Notes: generated by a model not told the origin, from the sequence alone. DNA of 64,000 bases from Bacillus sp. MYb209 (GCF_002975175.1 NZ_PCNZ01000001.1:390187-454186), one strand, 5' to 3'; positions 8,342 to 18,399 are shown, counted from the first letter of the stretch. Made by a program: numbers and translations.

Positions 8342-9113
8342 AATGTACGATATTTTTCTTCTGCAGCGTTTTCTCTTTTGCCTCTTCCACTTGGCATTCA
8401 GTACGAAAGGCACAGCTCATGCACTCAGAACGAAAATTACGCTCTGTGTAGTGCTCAGGTTGTTGCAGCATTTCTTTCATTCTAAATAAATCATCCATTC
8501 CAGTTATAATATCTTCCTGTTTTGGAATGTACTCATACTTAGTTCCTTCTATTAAATTAATCACTTCGATTTTTCCTGGAAGAATGCCGAAAGCTTTATA
8601 ACTAAACACAGTCATTAACTTCTGACAAAGAGCTAGCATTTCTTCATTTGCATCAATAACATACTTTTTAATTGTAAATGATTCTGTACTCCACTCACCA
8701 ACTTCAAATGTCAATGAAATATGAACACCTAACTCTTCCATATACGTTTGAAACTTCTCATATAAAAATAACGGCGGCGCCTGACTCTCATCTCTTTCAA
8801 CAAACTGTAATAAGTGATCTGTTAGCTTCGCTAAAACAATATAACACTCCGCCTTTGAAGCAAACATATTAACCCTTATTTTTTTCCAATACTTTTCTAA
8901 AAGTATTAAAAGCAAAATTTTTGTTTGTTGCCCGGCAGGTACCGTGTAATATTCATTAATAATTTGATTTACAATCATTTGTGCTATTTGTTGCCATTCA
9001 AATGAAGATGGTTCTCTTCTTTTTATATGACGGAAATAAAATTTGTGTGGACAACGCATAAAATCATACAAATGGTAATCTGTCATCGTTTTGATTGCGA
9101 TTTTTTCATGCAA
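8340..9113 (-). CDS. PD-(D/E)XK nuclease-like Fe-S protein, probably inactive
   Basis: 257 residues. The N-terminus has the YxxxMRCPHKFYF element and the C-terminus CMSCAFRTEC, so four cysteines in the C...CxxCx5C layout of AddB/Cas4 Fe-S nucleases. The region where a catalytic D-x-K should sit reads KKYVIDANEE, followed by a helix with Q and Y that fits motif QxxxY of RecB-type nucleases; the lysine is missing. I infer a cluster-binding fold without nuclease activity. Start is TTG at 9113. No CRISPR array or addAB genes are nearby. Function unknown. Confidence 0.7.
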   Translation of the reverse strand: MHEKIAIKTMTDYHLYDFMRCPHKFYFRHIKRREPSSFEWQQIAQMIVNQIINEYYTVPAGQQTKILLLILLEKYWKKIRVNMFASKAECYIVLAKLTDHLLQFVERDESQAPPLFLYEKFQTYMEELGVHISLTFEVGEWSTESFTIKKYVIDANEEMLALCQKLMTVFSYKAFGILPGKIEVINLIEGTKYEYIPKQEDIITGMDDLFRMKEMLQQPEHYTERNFRSECMSCAFRTECQVEEAKEKTLQKKNIVH

Positions 9114-9137
9114 TTGCTCTTCATCTCCCTTCTGCCA

Positions 9138-9584
9138 TTAAGAAAGGTGTTTTACGAATTCAGCTCCAAACTGTAAACATTTTTCTACATCTTCATCTTC
9201 TGGCGTTAATTCTACTTTCAATCCTTCTAACACAACTCCTGCCCCACGCTCTTGTAGCTTTTCTATTAAAATATCAACCGCTACCCCGTATTTCGGATAA
9301 GCAGAATCACAAGAGCCGAATGCTGCTGCTTTTTTATCCGTTAAATCAATAGAATCCATTGCATCATAAAAATCTAAGAAATCATCAGGAAGGTCACCAT
9401 CTCCCCATGTGTAAGCGCCTAAAATAATACCATCATACTGTTCTAATATAGAAGCTTCTGGTGAATCCATAATATCAATGACTTCAATTTCATTTCCTGT
9501 TTCACGAATTGCACCTGCAATATGATCGGCCATTTCCTCTGTATTTCCACTCATACTTGCATAAATCATTACTAACTTACTCAA
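9138..9584 (-). CDS. Flavodoxin
   Basis: 148 residues with the FMN phosphate loop MSGNTEEMAD (about 10-19), the aromatic loop GAYTWGDGDLPDDF (about 56-69) and GSCDSAYPKYG (about 87-97). It is an FMN electron carrier that can replace ferredoxin in iron limitation. Start TTG at 9584 is chosen because AAGGGAGAG lies 7 bp before it; the start lies inside the 3' end of the upstream small gene (overlap 8 bp), indicating translational coupling. Two Fur-like boxes lie upstream of that gene, as for the iron-regulated ykuNOP flavodoxins of B. subtilis. Confidence 0.92.
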   Translation of the reverse strand: MSKLVMIYASMSGNTEEMADHIAGAIRETGNEIEVIDIMDSPEASILEQYDGIILGAYTWGDGDLPDDFLDFYDAMDSIDLTDKKAAAFGSCDSAYPKYGVAVDILIEKLQERGAGVVLEGLKVELTPEDEDVEKCLQFGAEFVKHLS

Positions 9585-9747
9585 CTGAATCTCTCCCTTT
9601 ACTATGTATCGCTTTTTCTGTTTTAGTTGTGTTCTTCTCACCTACATATTCGGAACGAATTACATTTTGTTGCCATTCAATATGCTTATCTATATCTTTA
9701 CTTTTATCTTTTAATCCCCTTCGTAGAAGGTGAAATGTTTTTCTCAT
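9577..9747 (-). CDS. Small basic protein coupled to flavodoxin
   Basis: 56 residues, highly basic (MRKTFHLLRRGLKDKSKD) with no membrane segment. GAGGAA precedes the ATG at 9747. Its 3' end overlaps the flavodoxin start, and it is the first gene after the Fur boxes. It could be a genuine iron-regulated protein or a leader peptide that times flavodoxin translation. No family recognised. Confidence 0.6.
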   Translation of the reverse strand: MRKTFHLLRRGLKDKSKDIDKHIEWQQNVIRSEYVGEKNTTKTEKAIHSKGRDSVE

Positions 9748-9769
9748 TAATATTCCTCATTTATTTCAT

Positions 9770-9826
9770 TGATAATAATAATCAATTTCAACTATACACT
9801 TAGATTAATTGAAATTGATTATCAAA
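9770..9826 (-). promoter_or_regulatory. Two Fur boxes
   Basis: TGATAATAATAATCA (9770-9784) and a second half-conserved site around 9811-9826 (GAAATTGATTATCAAA) match the Fur consensus TGATAATNATTATCA. They lie 23-80 bp upstream of the small gene and flavodoxin. Confidence 0.65.
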
Positions 9827-9940
9827 GTCAATAACTATTTTTTAAAAAATAGTTAAAATGTACAAGCTTGTCCGTTAGCTATTCATATACTATAAATGAG
9901 CATAGTTCTTTCTCAGCCCTCTCTGACGGAAGAAATAGAA

Positions 9941-9970
9941 GCAACTGCGATAGAGCGCAGTTGCCTTTTT
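9941..9970. terminator. Terminator after the M20 amidohydrolase gene
   Basis: GCAACTGCG and CGCAGTTGC pair around ATAGAG. Plus-strand T-run follows; it sits just beyond the stop of the minus-strand gene. Confidence 0.65.
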
Positions 9971-11149
9971 TTATTCCTTATGGATTTCTAGTAATCTTAT
10001 AGTCGTCTCTAAAAACAATTCTACTCCATAAATTAGGGCTGATTCATCTACATCAAATTTGGGATGATGATGCGGATAACAAGTATTTTCCTTTTGATTC
10101 CCTGTTCCTAATTTAATGAAACAACCAGGTGCTTTTCTTAAATACGCTGAAAAATCTTCTCCTCCCATAGAAGGTTCAAGATGCACAATACGCTGATTTC
10201 CGAACAATTTTATCGCACTTTTTTCTACTATTTTCGTAATGTACTCATTATTAACAACTGGATCATATCCGTAACGATACGTATATGTATAATCCCCTCC
10301 ATGCGCTTCTGTAATTCCTTTCACAATTTGCTCAATTTTCTCTTTTGCTTCCTCTCTTAATGTTTGATTAAAAGATCGAACAGTTCCCATTAAAGCTGCT
10401 TTGTTTGGAATGATATTATCGGCCATCCCCCCATGAAATTGTGTAACTGACACTACTCTATGCATAAAAGCACTTGTATTTCTTGATACGATATGTTGTA
10501 AATTTGTAATAATTTGTGCTCCGATAGCGATAGGATCTATCGTTTCTTCTGGTCGTGCTGCATGACCGCCCTTTCCTAAAATTTCAATTGTAAATACGTC
10601 TGGTGCTGCCATCATAGGGCCATATACAATCCCTACCTTCCCACTTTCTAATCCAGACATAACATGCAAACCTATTACATAATCGACGCCGTCCATAACA
10701 CCGGCCTCCACCATTTCTTGTCCGCCACCGGGATACACTTCCTCTGCGTGTTGAAAGAACAGACGGATTTCGCCTGCAAAATCTTCCTTCATATTTGCTA
10801 TCGTCTCTGCTGTACTTAATAAAATAGCTACATGTGCATCGTGCCCGCATGCGTGCATTACACCTTTATTAACCGATCCATATGGCTTTAGTGTCTCTTC
10901 TTGAATTGGTAATGCGTCTATATCCGCTCGAACAGCAACTACTTTTCCTTTTTTCACGCTCCTTTTAATTGCTAGTACACTATGCTTAGTCGGTCTTGTT
11001 ACTTCAAAATAAGAAAATGAACATAATGTATCGTATATAAATTGCGAAGTTTCTTTTTCATGAAATGATAATTCTGGATATTTATGGAGATACCGTCTCC
11101 ATTTAATGATATTTTCTTCTGAAATAAAACTCCTCCACTCTCTTTTCAT
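9971..11149 (-). CDS. M20 family amidohydrolase/peptidase
   Basis: 392 residues of the M20D amidohydrolase family, cytoplasmic dinuclear metal enzymes that deacylate N-acyl amino acids. Metal and catalytic motifs are intact: RADIDALPIQEE (about 75-86), MHACGHDAH (about 99-107), the EE of HAEEVYPGGGQEMVEAG (about 133-150), the dimerisation domain GGHAARPEETIDP, and the terminal HHHPKFDVDE. Start ATG follows AAAAGGAGG. Candidates include N-acetyl amino acid or hippurate hydrolases; the substrate cannot be named. Confidence 0.88.
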   Translation of the reverse strand: MKREWRSFISEENIIKWRRYLHKYPELSFHEKETSQFIYDTLCSFSYFEVTRPTKHSVLAIKRSVKKGKVVAVRADIDALPIQEETLKPYGSVNKGVMHACGHDAHVAILLSTAETIANMKEDFAGEIRLFFQHAEEVYPGGGQEMVEAGVMDGVDYVIGLHVMSGLESGKVGIVYGPMMAAPDVFTIEILGKGGHAARPEETIDPIAIGAQIITNLQHIVSRNTSAFMHRVVSVTQFHGGMADNIIPNKAALMGTVRSFNQTLREEAKEKIEQIVKGITEAHGGDYTYTYRYGYDPVVNNEYITKIVEKSAIKLFGNQRIVHLEPSMGGEDFSAYLRKAPGCFIKLGTGNQKENTCYPHHHPKFDVDESALIYGVELFLETTIRLLEIHKE

Positions 11150-11265
11150 AATAATTACCTCCTTTTAAAAGGCTCTATACCTTGACAATGTACTAAGTAC
11201 CCAGTGATTATTAGCCCACTCCAATTCAGGAATAACAAAACAAATATTATATTTTTACGTCTTCT

Positions 11266-11350
11266 CACAATCCACTTTTATGTATTCACACAATCCACTT
11301 TCTATTTACATGTCAAACCCATTACAAATTCATGCTGAATGTAATATAAT
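11266..11350 (+). promoter_or_regulatory. dlt promoter with upstream direct repeats
   Basis: TTACAA (11322-11327) and TATAAT (11345-11350) with a 17-bp spacer make a good promoter, giving a leader of about 150 nt before dltX. Upstream lie two exact copies of CACAATCCACTTT (11266-11278, 11289-11301), 23 bp apart start to start. That is two helical turns, and the position is typical for an activating response regulator. Further left (11203-11222) lies a degenerate bcr-like segment. Confidence 0.55.
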
Positions 11351-11508
11351 TGCTAAGTTAGGGATTTTCTTTTTTAGTATTTAGTGCTAATATCAGAAAA
11401 GAGCCTTCTGTCTTATTTTTACCTAAAATGTGGAATTTTGTTTTTTTCACAATAATGTAGGACATGATACCTACAAAGAGCTATTATTTCATTAAGAGAG
11501 GGAAAGAC

Positions 11509-11655
11509 ATGGAAAGATTAAAAGAGATATGGTCTCAACCACTCACACAATGGGTTGCAAAGACGGTTTATTACCTTGCAATTTTATTTGCATTGCTTTG
11601 GTTGTATGGATTCCATGATACAAACACAAGTACATTTATTTACAACGAATTTTAG
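11509..11655 (+). CDS. dltX: DltX, teichoic acid D-alanylation small membrane protein
   Basis: 48 residues with one transmembrane segment (about 21-35) and the conserved C-terminal tail ending FIYNEF. DltX is a short partner of the D-alanylation machinery, encoded at the head of dlt operons in many Firmicutes, and its C-terminal motif takes part in D-alanyl transfer outside the membrane. ATG at 11509 follows GAGAGGG. Twelve bases separate it from dltA. Confidence 0.93.
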   Translation: MERLKEIWSQPLTQWVAKTVYYLAILFALLWLYGFHDTNTSTFIYNEF

Positions 11656-11667
11656 GGTGGGAACGTT

Positions 11668-13182
11668 ATGAAGTTATTAGAACAAATTGAAAAGTGGGCT
11701 GAAGAAACGCCTGATCAAACCGCTTTTGTTTGGCGAGATGCGAAAATTACGTACAAACAATTAAAGGAAGATTCTGATGCGTTAGCACATTGGATTTCTT
11801 CTGAGTATCCAGATGATCGTTCACCAATTATGGTTTATGGCCATATGCAGCCTGAAATGATTATTAACTTTTTAGGATGTGTGAAAGCTGGGCATGCTTA
11901 CATTCCTGTAGATTTATCTATTCCAGCTGATCGTGTACAACGTATTGCTGAAAGTTCTGGTGCGAAATTACTTTTATCAGGGACAGAAGTAACTGTAACT
12001 GATTTACCAGTTCGCATCGTATGTGAAAACAACTTAAAAGATATTTTCTTTACTCATAAAGGGAAAACTCCAAATCCTGAACATGCGGTAAAAGATGATG
12101 AAAACTTTTACATTATTTACACGTCAGGGAGCACAGGTAATCCGAAAGGGGTTCAGATTACTTATAATTGCCTTGTTAGCTTTACAAAATGGGCTGTTGA
12201 AGATTTCAACTTGCAAACAGGACAAGTATTCTTAAATCAAGCACCTTTCTCATTCGATTTATCTGTGATGGATATTTACCCATCGTTAGTAACAGGCGGT
12301 ACACTTTGGGCAATCGATAAAGATATGATTGCACGTCCAAAAGACTTGTTTGCTTCTTTAGAGCAATCGGATATTCAAGTATGGACTTCGACACCATCTT
12401 TCGCAGAAATGTGTTTAATGGAAGCCTCTTTCTCTGAAAGTATGCTACCAAACATGAAAACATTCTTATTCTGCGGTGAAGTGTTACCAAATGAAGTAGC
12501 TAGAAAATTAATTGAGCGGTTCCCAAAAGCAACAATTATGAATACGTACGGTCCAACAGAAGCTACTGTTGCTGTAACAGGTATTCACGTTACAGAAGAA
12601 GTGCTTAATCAATACAAATCACTTCCAGTTGGCTACTGTAAATCAGACTGTCGCCTTCTTATTATGAAAGAAGATGGTACAATTGCACCCGATGGTGAAA
12701 AAGGTGAAATCGTAATTGTCGGTCCAAGCGTAAGCGTTGGATATTTAGGAAGCCCTGAATTAACAGAAAAAGCATTTACTATGATTGACGGTGAGCGCGC
12801 CTATAAAACAGGCGATGCTGGCTATGTAGAAAATGGTCTTCTATTCTATAATGGTCGTCTTGATTTCCAAATTAAGCTTCATGGTTATCGAATGGAATTA
12901 GAAGAAATTGAGCATCATCTTCGTGCATGTTCTTACGTAGAAGGAGCAGTTATTGTTCCAATTAAAAAAGGTGAGAAATACGATTATTTATTAGCGGTTG
13001 TTGTTCCTGGAGAGCATTCGTTTGAAAAAGAATTCAAATTAACATCTGCAATAAAAAAAGAACTCAATGAGCGATTACCAAACTACATGATTCCACGTAA
13101 ATTCATGTATCAATCTTCTATTCCAATGACACCAAATGGAAAGGTAGATCGCAAAAAATTATTGAGTGAGGTTACAGCATGA
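11668..13182 (+). CDS. dltA: D-alanine--D-alanyl carrier protein ligase
   Basis: 504-residue adenylating enzyme that activates D-alanine with ATP and loads it on DltC in the cytoplasm. Core motifs are present: [12 protein letters not shown] (about 151-162), [10 protein letters not shown] (about 291-300), YKTGDAG (about 378-384), and the C-terminal lysine in [10 protein letters not shown] (about 488-497). Length equals that of bacillus DltA. GGTGGGAACGTT precedes the ATG. The stop overlaps the dltB start by 4 bp. Confidence 0.98.
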   Translation: MKLLEQIEKWAEETPDQTAFVWRDAKITYKQLKEDSDALAHWISSEYPDDRSPIMVYGHMQPEMIINFLGCVKAGHAYIPVDLSIPADRVQRIAESSGAKLLLSGTEVTVTDLPVRIVCENNLKDIFFTHKGKTPNPEHAVKDDENFYIIYTSGSTGNPKGVQITYNCLVSFTKWAVEDFNLQTGQVFLNQAPFSFDLSVMDIYPSLVTGGTLWAIDKDMIARPKDLFASLEQSDIQVWTSTPSFAEMCLMEASFSESMLPNMKTFLFCGEVLPNEVARKLIERFPKATIMNTYGPTEATVAVTGIHVTEEVLNQYKSLPVGYCKSDCRLLIMKEDGTIAPDGEKGEIVIVGPSVSVGYLGSPELTEKAFTMIDGERAYKTGDAGYVENGLLFYNGRLDFQIKLHGYRMELEEIEHHLRACSYVEGAVIVPIKKGEKYDYLLAVVVPGEHSFEKEFKLTSAIKKELNERLPNYMIPRKFMYQSSIPMTPNGKVDRKKLLSEVTA

Positions 13183-14345
13183 CCGCATATGGATCATTTT
13201 ATTTTTTCGCTATAGTGGGCATTTTATTAATACCTACTATCATAGCTGGATTAAAAGGTAAAATGTTGCGTAAATATAATGCCGTTTTAACATTAGTAAT
13301 GCTTGCTATTATCTTCTCTGATAAACCGAAGCAAGCAATGATGTTAGCTGTATTTATTATTTGGCAATATGTCCTTATTAAAGGCTATTTATTATTAAGA
13401 AAACAAAATAATAATACGTTCATGTTTTGCATGGCTGTTATTTTGTCTATTTTGCCACTTATTTTAGCAAAAATTGCACCGTTTGTACCTGAGCTAAAGT
13501 TTGTTGTATTTTTAGGAATGTCCTATGTAACATTTAGAGCAGTACAAATGGTATTTGAAGTTCGTGATAACTTAATTAAAGAACTTTCCTTCTTTAATTT
13601 CTGGGAATTCGTTTTATTCTTCCCAGCTATATCAACGGGACCTATCGATCGTTACCGCAGATTCCAAAAAGATATTCAAAAGTCACCTAGTGCAGAAGAA
13701 TATCAAAATTTACTATATACAGGGATAAACCGTATTTTCCAAGGTTTCTTGTATAAATTTATTATTGCTTACTTAATAAAGCAATATTTTATGGATCCGG
13801 CATTCACTCAGCAAGATACAATCCTATCAAATATGATTTACATGTATAGCTATAGCTTATATTTATTCTTTGACTTTGCTGGTTATAGCTCATTTGTAAT
13901 TGGTGTAAGTTATATGATGGGAATTAAAACTCCAGAAAACTTTAATAAACCATTCATTAGTCGTAACATTAAAGACTTCTGGAATCGCTGGCACATGAGT
14001 TTATCATTCTGGTTCCGTGACTTTATTTACATGCGTTTCGTCTTTTTCGCAACGAAGAAAAAGTTAATTAAAAACCGTTACACAATTTCGTATATCGGTG
14101 CATTTTTAAACTTTTTCATCATGGGAATATGGCATATTACTGGTGAGCATGTGTATCAATACATTATTTATGGTCTTTATCACGCTGCCTTGTTTATCTT
14201 GTTCGATATTTTCGAACGAAAAAACAAGAAGCATAAGTTTTGGCCAAACAATACATTTACACACGTCCTTGCTATTGTAATTACGTTCCACGTTGTATGT
14301 TTCGGTTTCCTAATTTTCTCTGGACACCTTAACAGATACTTTTAA
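13179..14345 (+). CDS. dltB: D-alanyl transfer protein DltB (MBOAT family)
   Basis: 388-residue polytopic membrane O-acyltransferase that moves D-alanine from DltC across the membrane. The MBOAT signature is present: [12 protein letters not shown], [23 protein letters not shown] (about 265-287) and the catalytic histidine in MGIWHITGE (about 311-319). Start overlaps dltA (ATGA), so translation is coupled. Confidence 0.97.
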   Translation: MTAYGSFYFFAIVGILLIPTIIAGLKGKMLRKYNAVLTLVMLAIIFSDKPKQAMMLAVFIIWQYVLIKGYLLLRKQNNNTFMFCMAVILSILPLILAKIAPFVPELKFVVFLGMSYVTFRAVQMVFEVRDNLIKELSFFNFWEFVLFFPAISTGPIDRYRRFQKDIQKSPSAEEYQNLLYTGINRIFQGFLYKFIIAYLIKQYFMDPAFTQQDTILSNMIYMYSYSLYLFFDFAGYSSFVIGVSYMMGIKTPENFNKPFISRNIKDFWNRWHMSLSFWFRDFIYMRFVFFATKKKLIKNRYTISYIGAFLNFFIMGIWHITGEHVYQYIIYGLYHAALFILFDIFERKNKKHKFWPNNTFTHVLAIVITFHVVCFGFLIFSGHLNRYF

Positions 14346-14412
14346 TGCACCCTTCTTATTCTATTAAGAAGTTGCACATATAATATATTCGGATATAAAG
14401 GAGATTTTAAAA

Positions 14413-14652
14413 ATGGCAGAATTCAAAGAGCAAGTATTAGATATTTTAGAAGAAGTATGTGAAAACGATATTGTGAAAGAAAATTTAGATGTTCAATTAT
14501 TTGAAGAAGGTATTCTTGATTCTTTCGCTGTAGTATCTTTATTAGTAGAATTCCAAGAGCGTTTAGAGATTGAAGTTTCTATTTCTGATTTTGACCGCGA
14601 TGAGTGGGCTACACCAAATATGGTTATTAAAAAGTTGGAAGAAATCCGATGA
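14413..14652 (+). CDS. dltC: D-alanyl carrier protein
   Basis: 79-residue acyl-carrier-type protein. The phosphopantetheine serine lies in GILDSFAVV (about residue 36). It carries D-alanine as a thioester between DltA and DltB. AAGGAG precedes the ATG, and a 67-bp gap without terminator separates it from dltB. Confidence 0.98.
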   Translation: MAEFKEQVLDILEEVCENDIVKENLDVQLFEEGILDSFAVVSLLVEFQERLEIEVSISDFDRDEWATPNMVIKKLEEIR

Positions 14653-15824
14653 ACAAAGTAAAATTTGGTCCGATGCTTTTAGCATTGGCCCTTTTTGCTG
14701 TATTCTTACTTATTCCTACGCGCTTCCTACTCCCACTTTTAAGTGATGAGAAAGTAGAACAAGCTGCGACTTCTTTAAAAGAAGAAAAGATTCAAAGTAT
14801 GATTTTACAGCAAAAGATGTTAGCAGACCCGAAATATCTTCCGATGTACGGTTCATCGGAATTCGCACGTATGGATGCTTTCCATCCATCGAATTATTTC
14901 AAAGTAAAGCCTGAAGGATTCACACCATTCCTACTTGGACGCGGCGGAACACAAGACCTTGTACATGTATTAAACTTCGCATCTACAATGGATCAATTGA
15001 AAGATAAGAAAATGATATTCGTTCTTTCTCCGCAATGGTTTGTACCACAAGGTATTGATGAGACACACTTTGCACCTAACTTTTCAAAACAACAAGGTTA
15101 CCACTTCATTTTCAACGATGATTTAAAACCTGAAATGAAAAAACAAATTGCAAAACGCTTATTAAACTTTGAGATTGTTAAAAAAGAAACTTTATTAAAA
15201 ATTTCGCTTGAAGGTATCGCCTACGATGATACAAAGTATAAAGTAAAAGCACTTGCTGCTAAACCTTTCGCTTATATTTATCGTAACATTCTAGATCGTA
15301 AAGATTTATTTACAGTTATGTTTGATATTAAGCCGCATAAAGAAAAGCTTGATCCATCATTGAAACAAATGGACTGGGAAGAAGCTCGTAAGCATGCTGA
15401 TCAAACAGGTGCAATAGAATCAAGCTCTAACGAATATGGTATCGAAGATGATTACTTCAATAGCAAAATTAAGAAGAAATTAAAGCAACGTGAAGGTTAC
15501 TTAAAAAATGATGCTTATGACCAATCACCAGAATATGAAGATTTGCAAATTGTACTTGATTTATTAAAACAATCAGGCGCAAAACCGCTCTTCATTTCTG
15601 TTCCTGTAAAAGGTCCTTGGTATGATTACGCTGGCTTCCCGAAAGAAAAACGCGAATTATACTACAATAAAGTTCATGAGCAAATTGAGAAAGCTGGTTA
15701 TCCAATTGCTGATTTCTCAAATCATGAATATGATAAGTACTTCTTAAAAGATCATATGCACTTAGGTTGGAAAGGCTGGGTTTACATCGACGAAGCCATC
15801 CAACAATTTTATAAAGCAAACTAA
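14649..15824 (+). CDS. dltD: D-alanyl-lipoteichoic acid transfer protein DltD
   Basis: 391 residues with an N-terminal membrane anchor (about 8-27) and an extracellular SGNH-like domain. The catalytic serine sits in [11 protein letters not shown] (about 65-75) and the Asp/His pair in [12 protein letters not shown] (about 370-381). It completes transfer of D-alanine to teichoic acids outside the membrane. Start overlaps dltC (ATGA). Confidence 0.97.
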   Translation: MNKVKFGPMLLALALFAVFLLIPTRFLLPLLSDEKVEQAATSLKEEKIQSMILQQKMLADPKYLPMYGSSEFARMDAFHPSNYFKVKPEGFTPFLLGRGGTQDLVHVLNFASTMDQLKDKKMIFVLSPQWFVPQGIDETHFAPNFSKQQGYHFIFNDDLKPEMKKQIAKRLLNFEIVKKETLLKISLEGIAYDDTKYKVKALAAKPFAYIYRNILDRKDLFTVMFDIKPHKEKLDPSLKQMDWEEARKHADQTGAIESSSNEYGIEDDYFNSKIKKKLKQREGYLKNDAYDQSPEYEDLQIVLDLLKQSGAKPLFISVPVKGPWYDYAGFPKEKRELYYNKVHEQIEKAGYPIADFSNHEYDKYFLKDHMHLGWKGWVYIDEAIQQFYKAN

Positions 15825-15825
15825 C

Positions 15826-15860
15826 GAAAAGACCGCTTGAATTATTCAAGTGGTCTTTTT
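15826..15860. terminator. Bidirectional terminator of dlt operon
   Basis: AAAAGACCGCTTGAA and TTCAAGTGGTCTTTTT pair with one G-T wobble; serves dltD and the convergent gene. Confidence 0.85.
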
Positions 15861-16937
15861 CTATATACATCTTGTAAATTGTTCAATTACGTTCTCTGCT
15901 TCTTTCATGATACGTTTCACTACGTGCTGAGCTGATTCCGTTCGTGCTAATGATGATGCTTGTCCCGCCCAAAGCGACATATACTCTTCCTTATTTTGCT
16001 TCGCTGCTTCTTTACGTATTTTTGAAGTTAATACGTTTTGCACTGGATACATCGGTAAATTCTCTTCTCTTCCTTCATGTTTCTCTATAAATTCATTACG
16101 AATACCCCGTGCATATTTCCCGGAAAACGCACGAGTTACCGTTGTACTCGTATCTGTACTATGTAAAATCGCTTCTTTATACAGGTCATGCGTAATACTT
16201 TCTTCGCTCGTTAAAAAGGCTGATCCCATTTGAACAGCTTCTGCCCCTAACGCAAATGCCGCAACAAGCCCTTGCCCATTCATCACGCCACCTGCTGCGA
16301 CAATCGGGATATGAGGTACTTCCGCTACTAATTGCGGGATTAATGCAAATGTACCAATCATCGCATCTTGTTCTTTCCCAATAAACGTTCCTCTATGCCC
16401 ACCAGCTTCACTGCCTTGTCCAACAATAATATCCACTTCTAATTCTGCGAGTGCTTTCGCCTCTGCAACATGAGTAGCTGTTCCGATGACCTTTATTCCT
16501 TCCCTTTTTAAAGCATCTACTTCTTCTTTTTCTAACATTTGAAATGCAAAACTAACGACTGGTACTTTTTCTTCTAATAGTACTTGTAATTGCGCTTTAT
16601 AGCTTTTCGGCAGCTTTAGCGCCTGCTCTTCTTCTATACCCAATTCCTTATTCACTGCCGCAAGTAATGCTTTCGCCTCTTTTATCTTTTCTTCTTCTAT
16701 CTTCAACTCTTTTGTTAAAAGTAAATTAACACCAAATGGTTTATCAGTTAACTTCCTTATCCTATAAATAGCTTCACGAATTTGTTCTGGGCTCATATAT
16801 CCAGCTCCAAGCGTACCTAATCCACCGCTATTACTTACAGCTGCAACGAGTTCTGGCGTCGTAATGGCACCTGCCATACCTGCCTGAATGATGGGATACT
16901 TAATTTGCAATATGTCTATTACTCGACTTGTAAACAT
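15861..16937 (-). CDS. Nitronate monooxygenase family flavoprotein
   Basis: About 358 residues, TIM-barrel FMN enzyme of the NMO/2-nitropropane dioxygenase family. Visible signatures: PIIQAGMAGAITTPELVAAVSNSGGLGTLGAGYM near the N-terminus, DIIVGQGSEAGGHRG (phosphate-binding region, about 163-177), PIVAAGGVMNGQGLVAAFALGAEAVQMGSAFL (about 208-239). Enzymes of this family oxidise nitronates such as propionate 3-nitronate. AGGAGGGG lies before two adjacent ATGs (16940, 16937); the second has better spacing. Confidence 0.9.
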   Translation of the reverse strand: MFTSRVIDILQIKYPIIQAGMAGAITTPELVAAVSNSGGLGTLGAGYMSPEQIREAIYRIRKLTDKPFGVNLLLTKELKIEEEKIKEAKALLAAVNKELGIEEEQALKLPKSYKAQLQVLLEEKVPVVSFAFQMLEKEEVDALKREGIKVIGTATHVAEAKALAELEVDIIVGQGSEAGGHRGTFIGKEQDAMIGTFALIPQLVAEVPHIPIVAAGGVMNGQGLVAAFALGAEAVQMGSAFLTSEESITHDLYKEAILHSTDTSTTVTRAFSGKYARGIRNEFIEKHEGREENLPMYPVQNVLTSKIRKEAAKQNKEEYMSLWAGQASSLARTESAQHVVKRIMKEAENVIEQFTRCI

Positions 16938-17052
16938 CATTTCCCCTCCTATCCCCCTTATATCTTCTTTATTTGACAAGCTTTCCCCTTCTTTTACAAG
17001 GGTTGAACTTCATATGAAACGAATATATTGAAAGAGAAGGAGGCTGAGAACA

Positions 17053-17973
17053 ATGATTTATCCAAATGCGTTAAAACAAGGTGATACAGTAATGATTATT
17101 GCACCGTCTGGTCCACCTACAATTGAAAATGTATTAAAAGGTGTGAATGTATTACAAGAGATGGGATTATCCGTAATAATTGGGAAGAGTATTTATGAAA
17201 AGTATGGCTATTTAGCTGGAAGTGATCAAGTTCGTCTTGATGATATACATGAAGCATTTACAAATAATGAAGTAAAGGCAATTTTCTGTGCACGAGGTGG
17301 TTACGGAAGCGCTCGTCTCCTCCCTTATATTCAATATGAAATCATTCAACAGAATCCAAAGATTTTTTGGGGATATAGCGATATTACGGCTTTACATACT
17401 GCCTTTTCACGTTATGCAGAGCTTGTTACGTTTCATGGTCCAATGATTGAAGAATTAGGAAAAGGTATAGATTCTCTCTCTTTATCTTCTTTCAATCAAC
17501 TATTCCATCCGTATTCATCTATCTTATCTGCATCAGAATGTATTATACCTAGCTCCCCATGTACAGTTACAGGCACATTAGTTGGAGGGAATTTAGCTGT
17601 GTTAACGAGTATAATCGGCTCGCCCTATGAAATAAATACAACCAATAAACTTTTATTGCTTGAAGATGTCGGAGAAGAACCGTATCGCATTGACCGGATG
17701 TTAAATCAACTACTTTTATCTGGAAAGTTTAATGCATGTAATGGCGTTATTTTTTCAAGTTGTCATGACTGCACTCCTTCTAAACCATCCCAATCATTAC
17801 AAACAATATTATATGAATATTTCACGCCATATAATATACCTGTGTTATTCGGTTTACCAATTGGACATATAAGTCCAAATATCGGTATTCCCCTCGGAGC
17901 TACAGCAACAATAAATACAAATAACAAAACTGTTTCTATTTCTTCTGGTATAGCCACTCCCTGTTCAAATTAA
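17053..17973 (+). CDS. LD-carboxypeptidase, S66 family
   Basis: 306-residue serine peptidase of the LdcA/MccF family. The nucleophile serine lies in WGYSDITALHTAF (about 110-122), preceded by CARGGYGSARLLP (about 77-89). The catalytic Glu and His are in LLLEDVGEEPYRIDRML (about 196-212) and GLPIGHISPN (about 267-276). It removes the terminal D-residue of murein tetrapeptides or, as MccF, detoxifies microcin C-type peptide nucleotides; the sequence alone does not decide. GAAGGAGGCTGAG precedes the ATG. Confidence 0.9.
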   Translation: MIYPNALKQGDTVMIIAPSGPPTIENVLKGVNVLQEMGLSVIIGKSIYEKYGYLAGSDQVRLDDIHEAFTNNEVKAIFCARGGYGSARLLPYIQYEIIQQNPKIFWGYSDITALHTAFSRYAELVTFHGPMIEELGKGIDSLSLSSFNQLFHPYSSILSASECIIPSSPCTVTGTLVGGNLAVLTSIIGSPYEINTTNKLLLLEDVGEEPYRIDRMLNQLLLSGKFNACNGVIFSSCHDCTPSKPSQSLQTILYEYFTPYNIPVLFGLPIGHISPNIGIPLGATATINTNNKTVSISSGIATPCSN

Positions 17974-18002
17974 AAAGGAAAAGCTACTAAGCTTTTCCTT
18001 TT
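17973..18002. terminator. Bidirectional terminator
   Basis: AAAAGGAAAAGC and GCTTTTCCTTTT pair around TACTAA between the LD-carboxypeptidase and SseB genes. Confidence 0.8.
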
Positions 18003-18399
18003 ACTTATAATAATTAAAGATCCGTCCTGATGCTATATCTGTAATTTCTTCTGGAATAAATGTTTTACTCATATCTGTTCCAACATTTAATACAGCTGTT
18101 GCATCTTTATCGATACTTCCAAACAGTTCTTTTCCACGTATCGTAATAAGGGGCGTCCCTTCCGGCAACACATCTTTTACAAATTCCAATTGTGTAAAGA
18201 ACGGAACGATCCATCTACCATCTCCTTGGAAATGGCGTAAACGAAGTGTCCCTTCTGTCGCCGCATCCTCTGCCTCTACCGAACCAGCAACATAAAACTC
18301 AGTTGATAAGAGCAATTCATAAAATTCCTTTTGCTTTTGTTCATCATCCCCTGCTAAAACGAGTACTTCTTCTATTTTCTTTACTGGAATTTGCTCCAT
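18001..18399 (-). CDS. SseB family protein
   Basis: 132 residues matching the SseB N-terminal domain in layout: paired strands VLVLAGDD, EFYVAGSV, WIVPFFTQLEFVKDVLPEG and GKELFGSIDKDATAVLNVGT. SseB-type proteins accompany serine sensitivity and secretion systems elsewhere, but no general mechanism is known. ATG follows AGGGGTG. Single gene between a terminator and an unrelated unit. Confidence 0.75.
   Translation of the reverse strand: MEQIPVKKIEEVLVLAGDDEQKQKEFYELLLSTEFYVAGSVEAEDAATEGTLRLRHFQGDGRWIVPFFTQLEFVKDVLPEGTPLITIRGKELFGSIDKDATAVLNVGTDMSKTFIPEEITDIASGRIFNYYK

Noticed and set aside
8340-9113. Cas4 as sign of a CRISPR system
   Set aside because: No repeat-spacer array and no other cas gene occur in the window; the catalytic core is missing.
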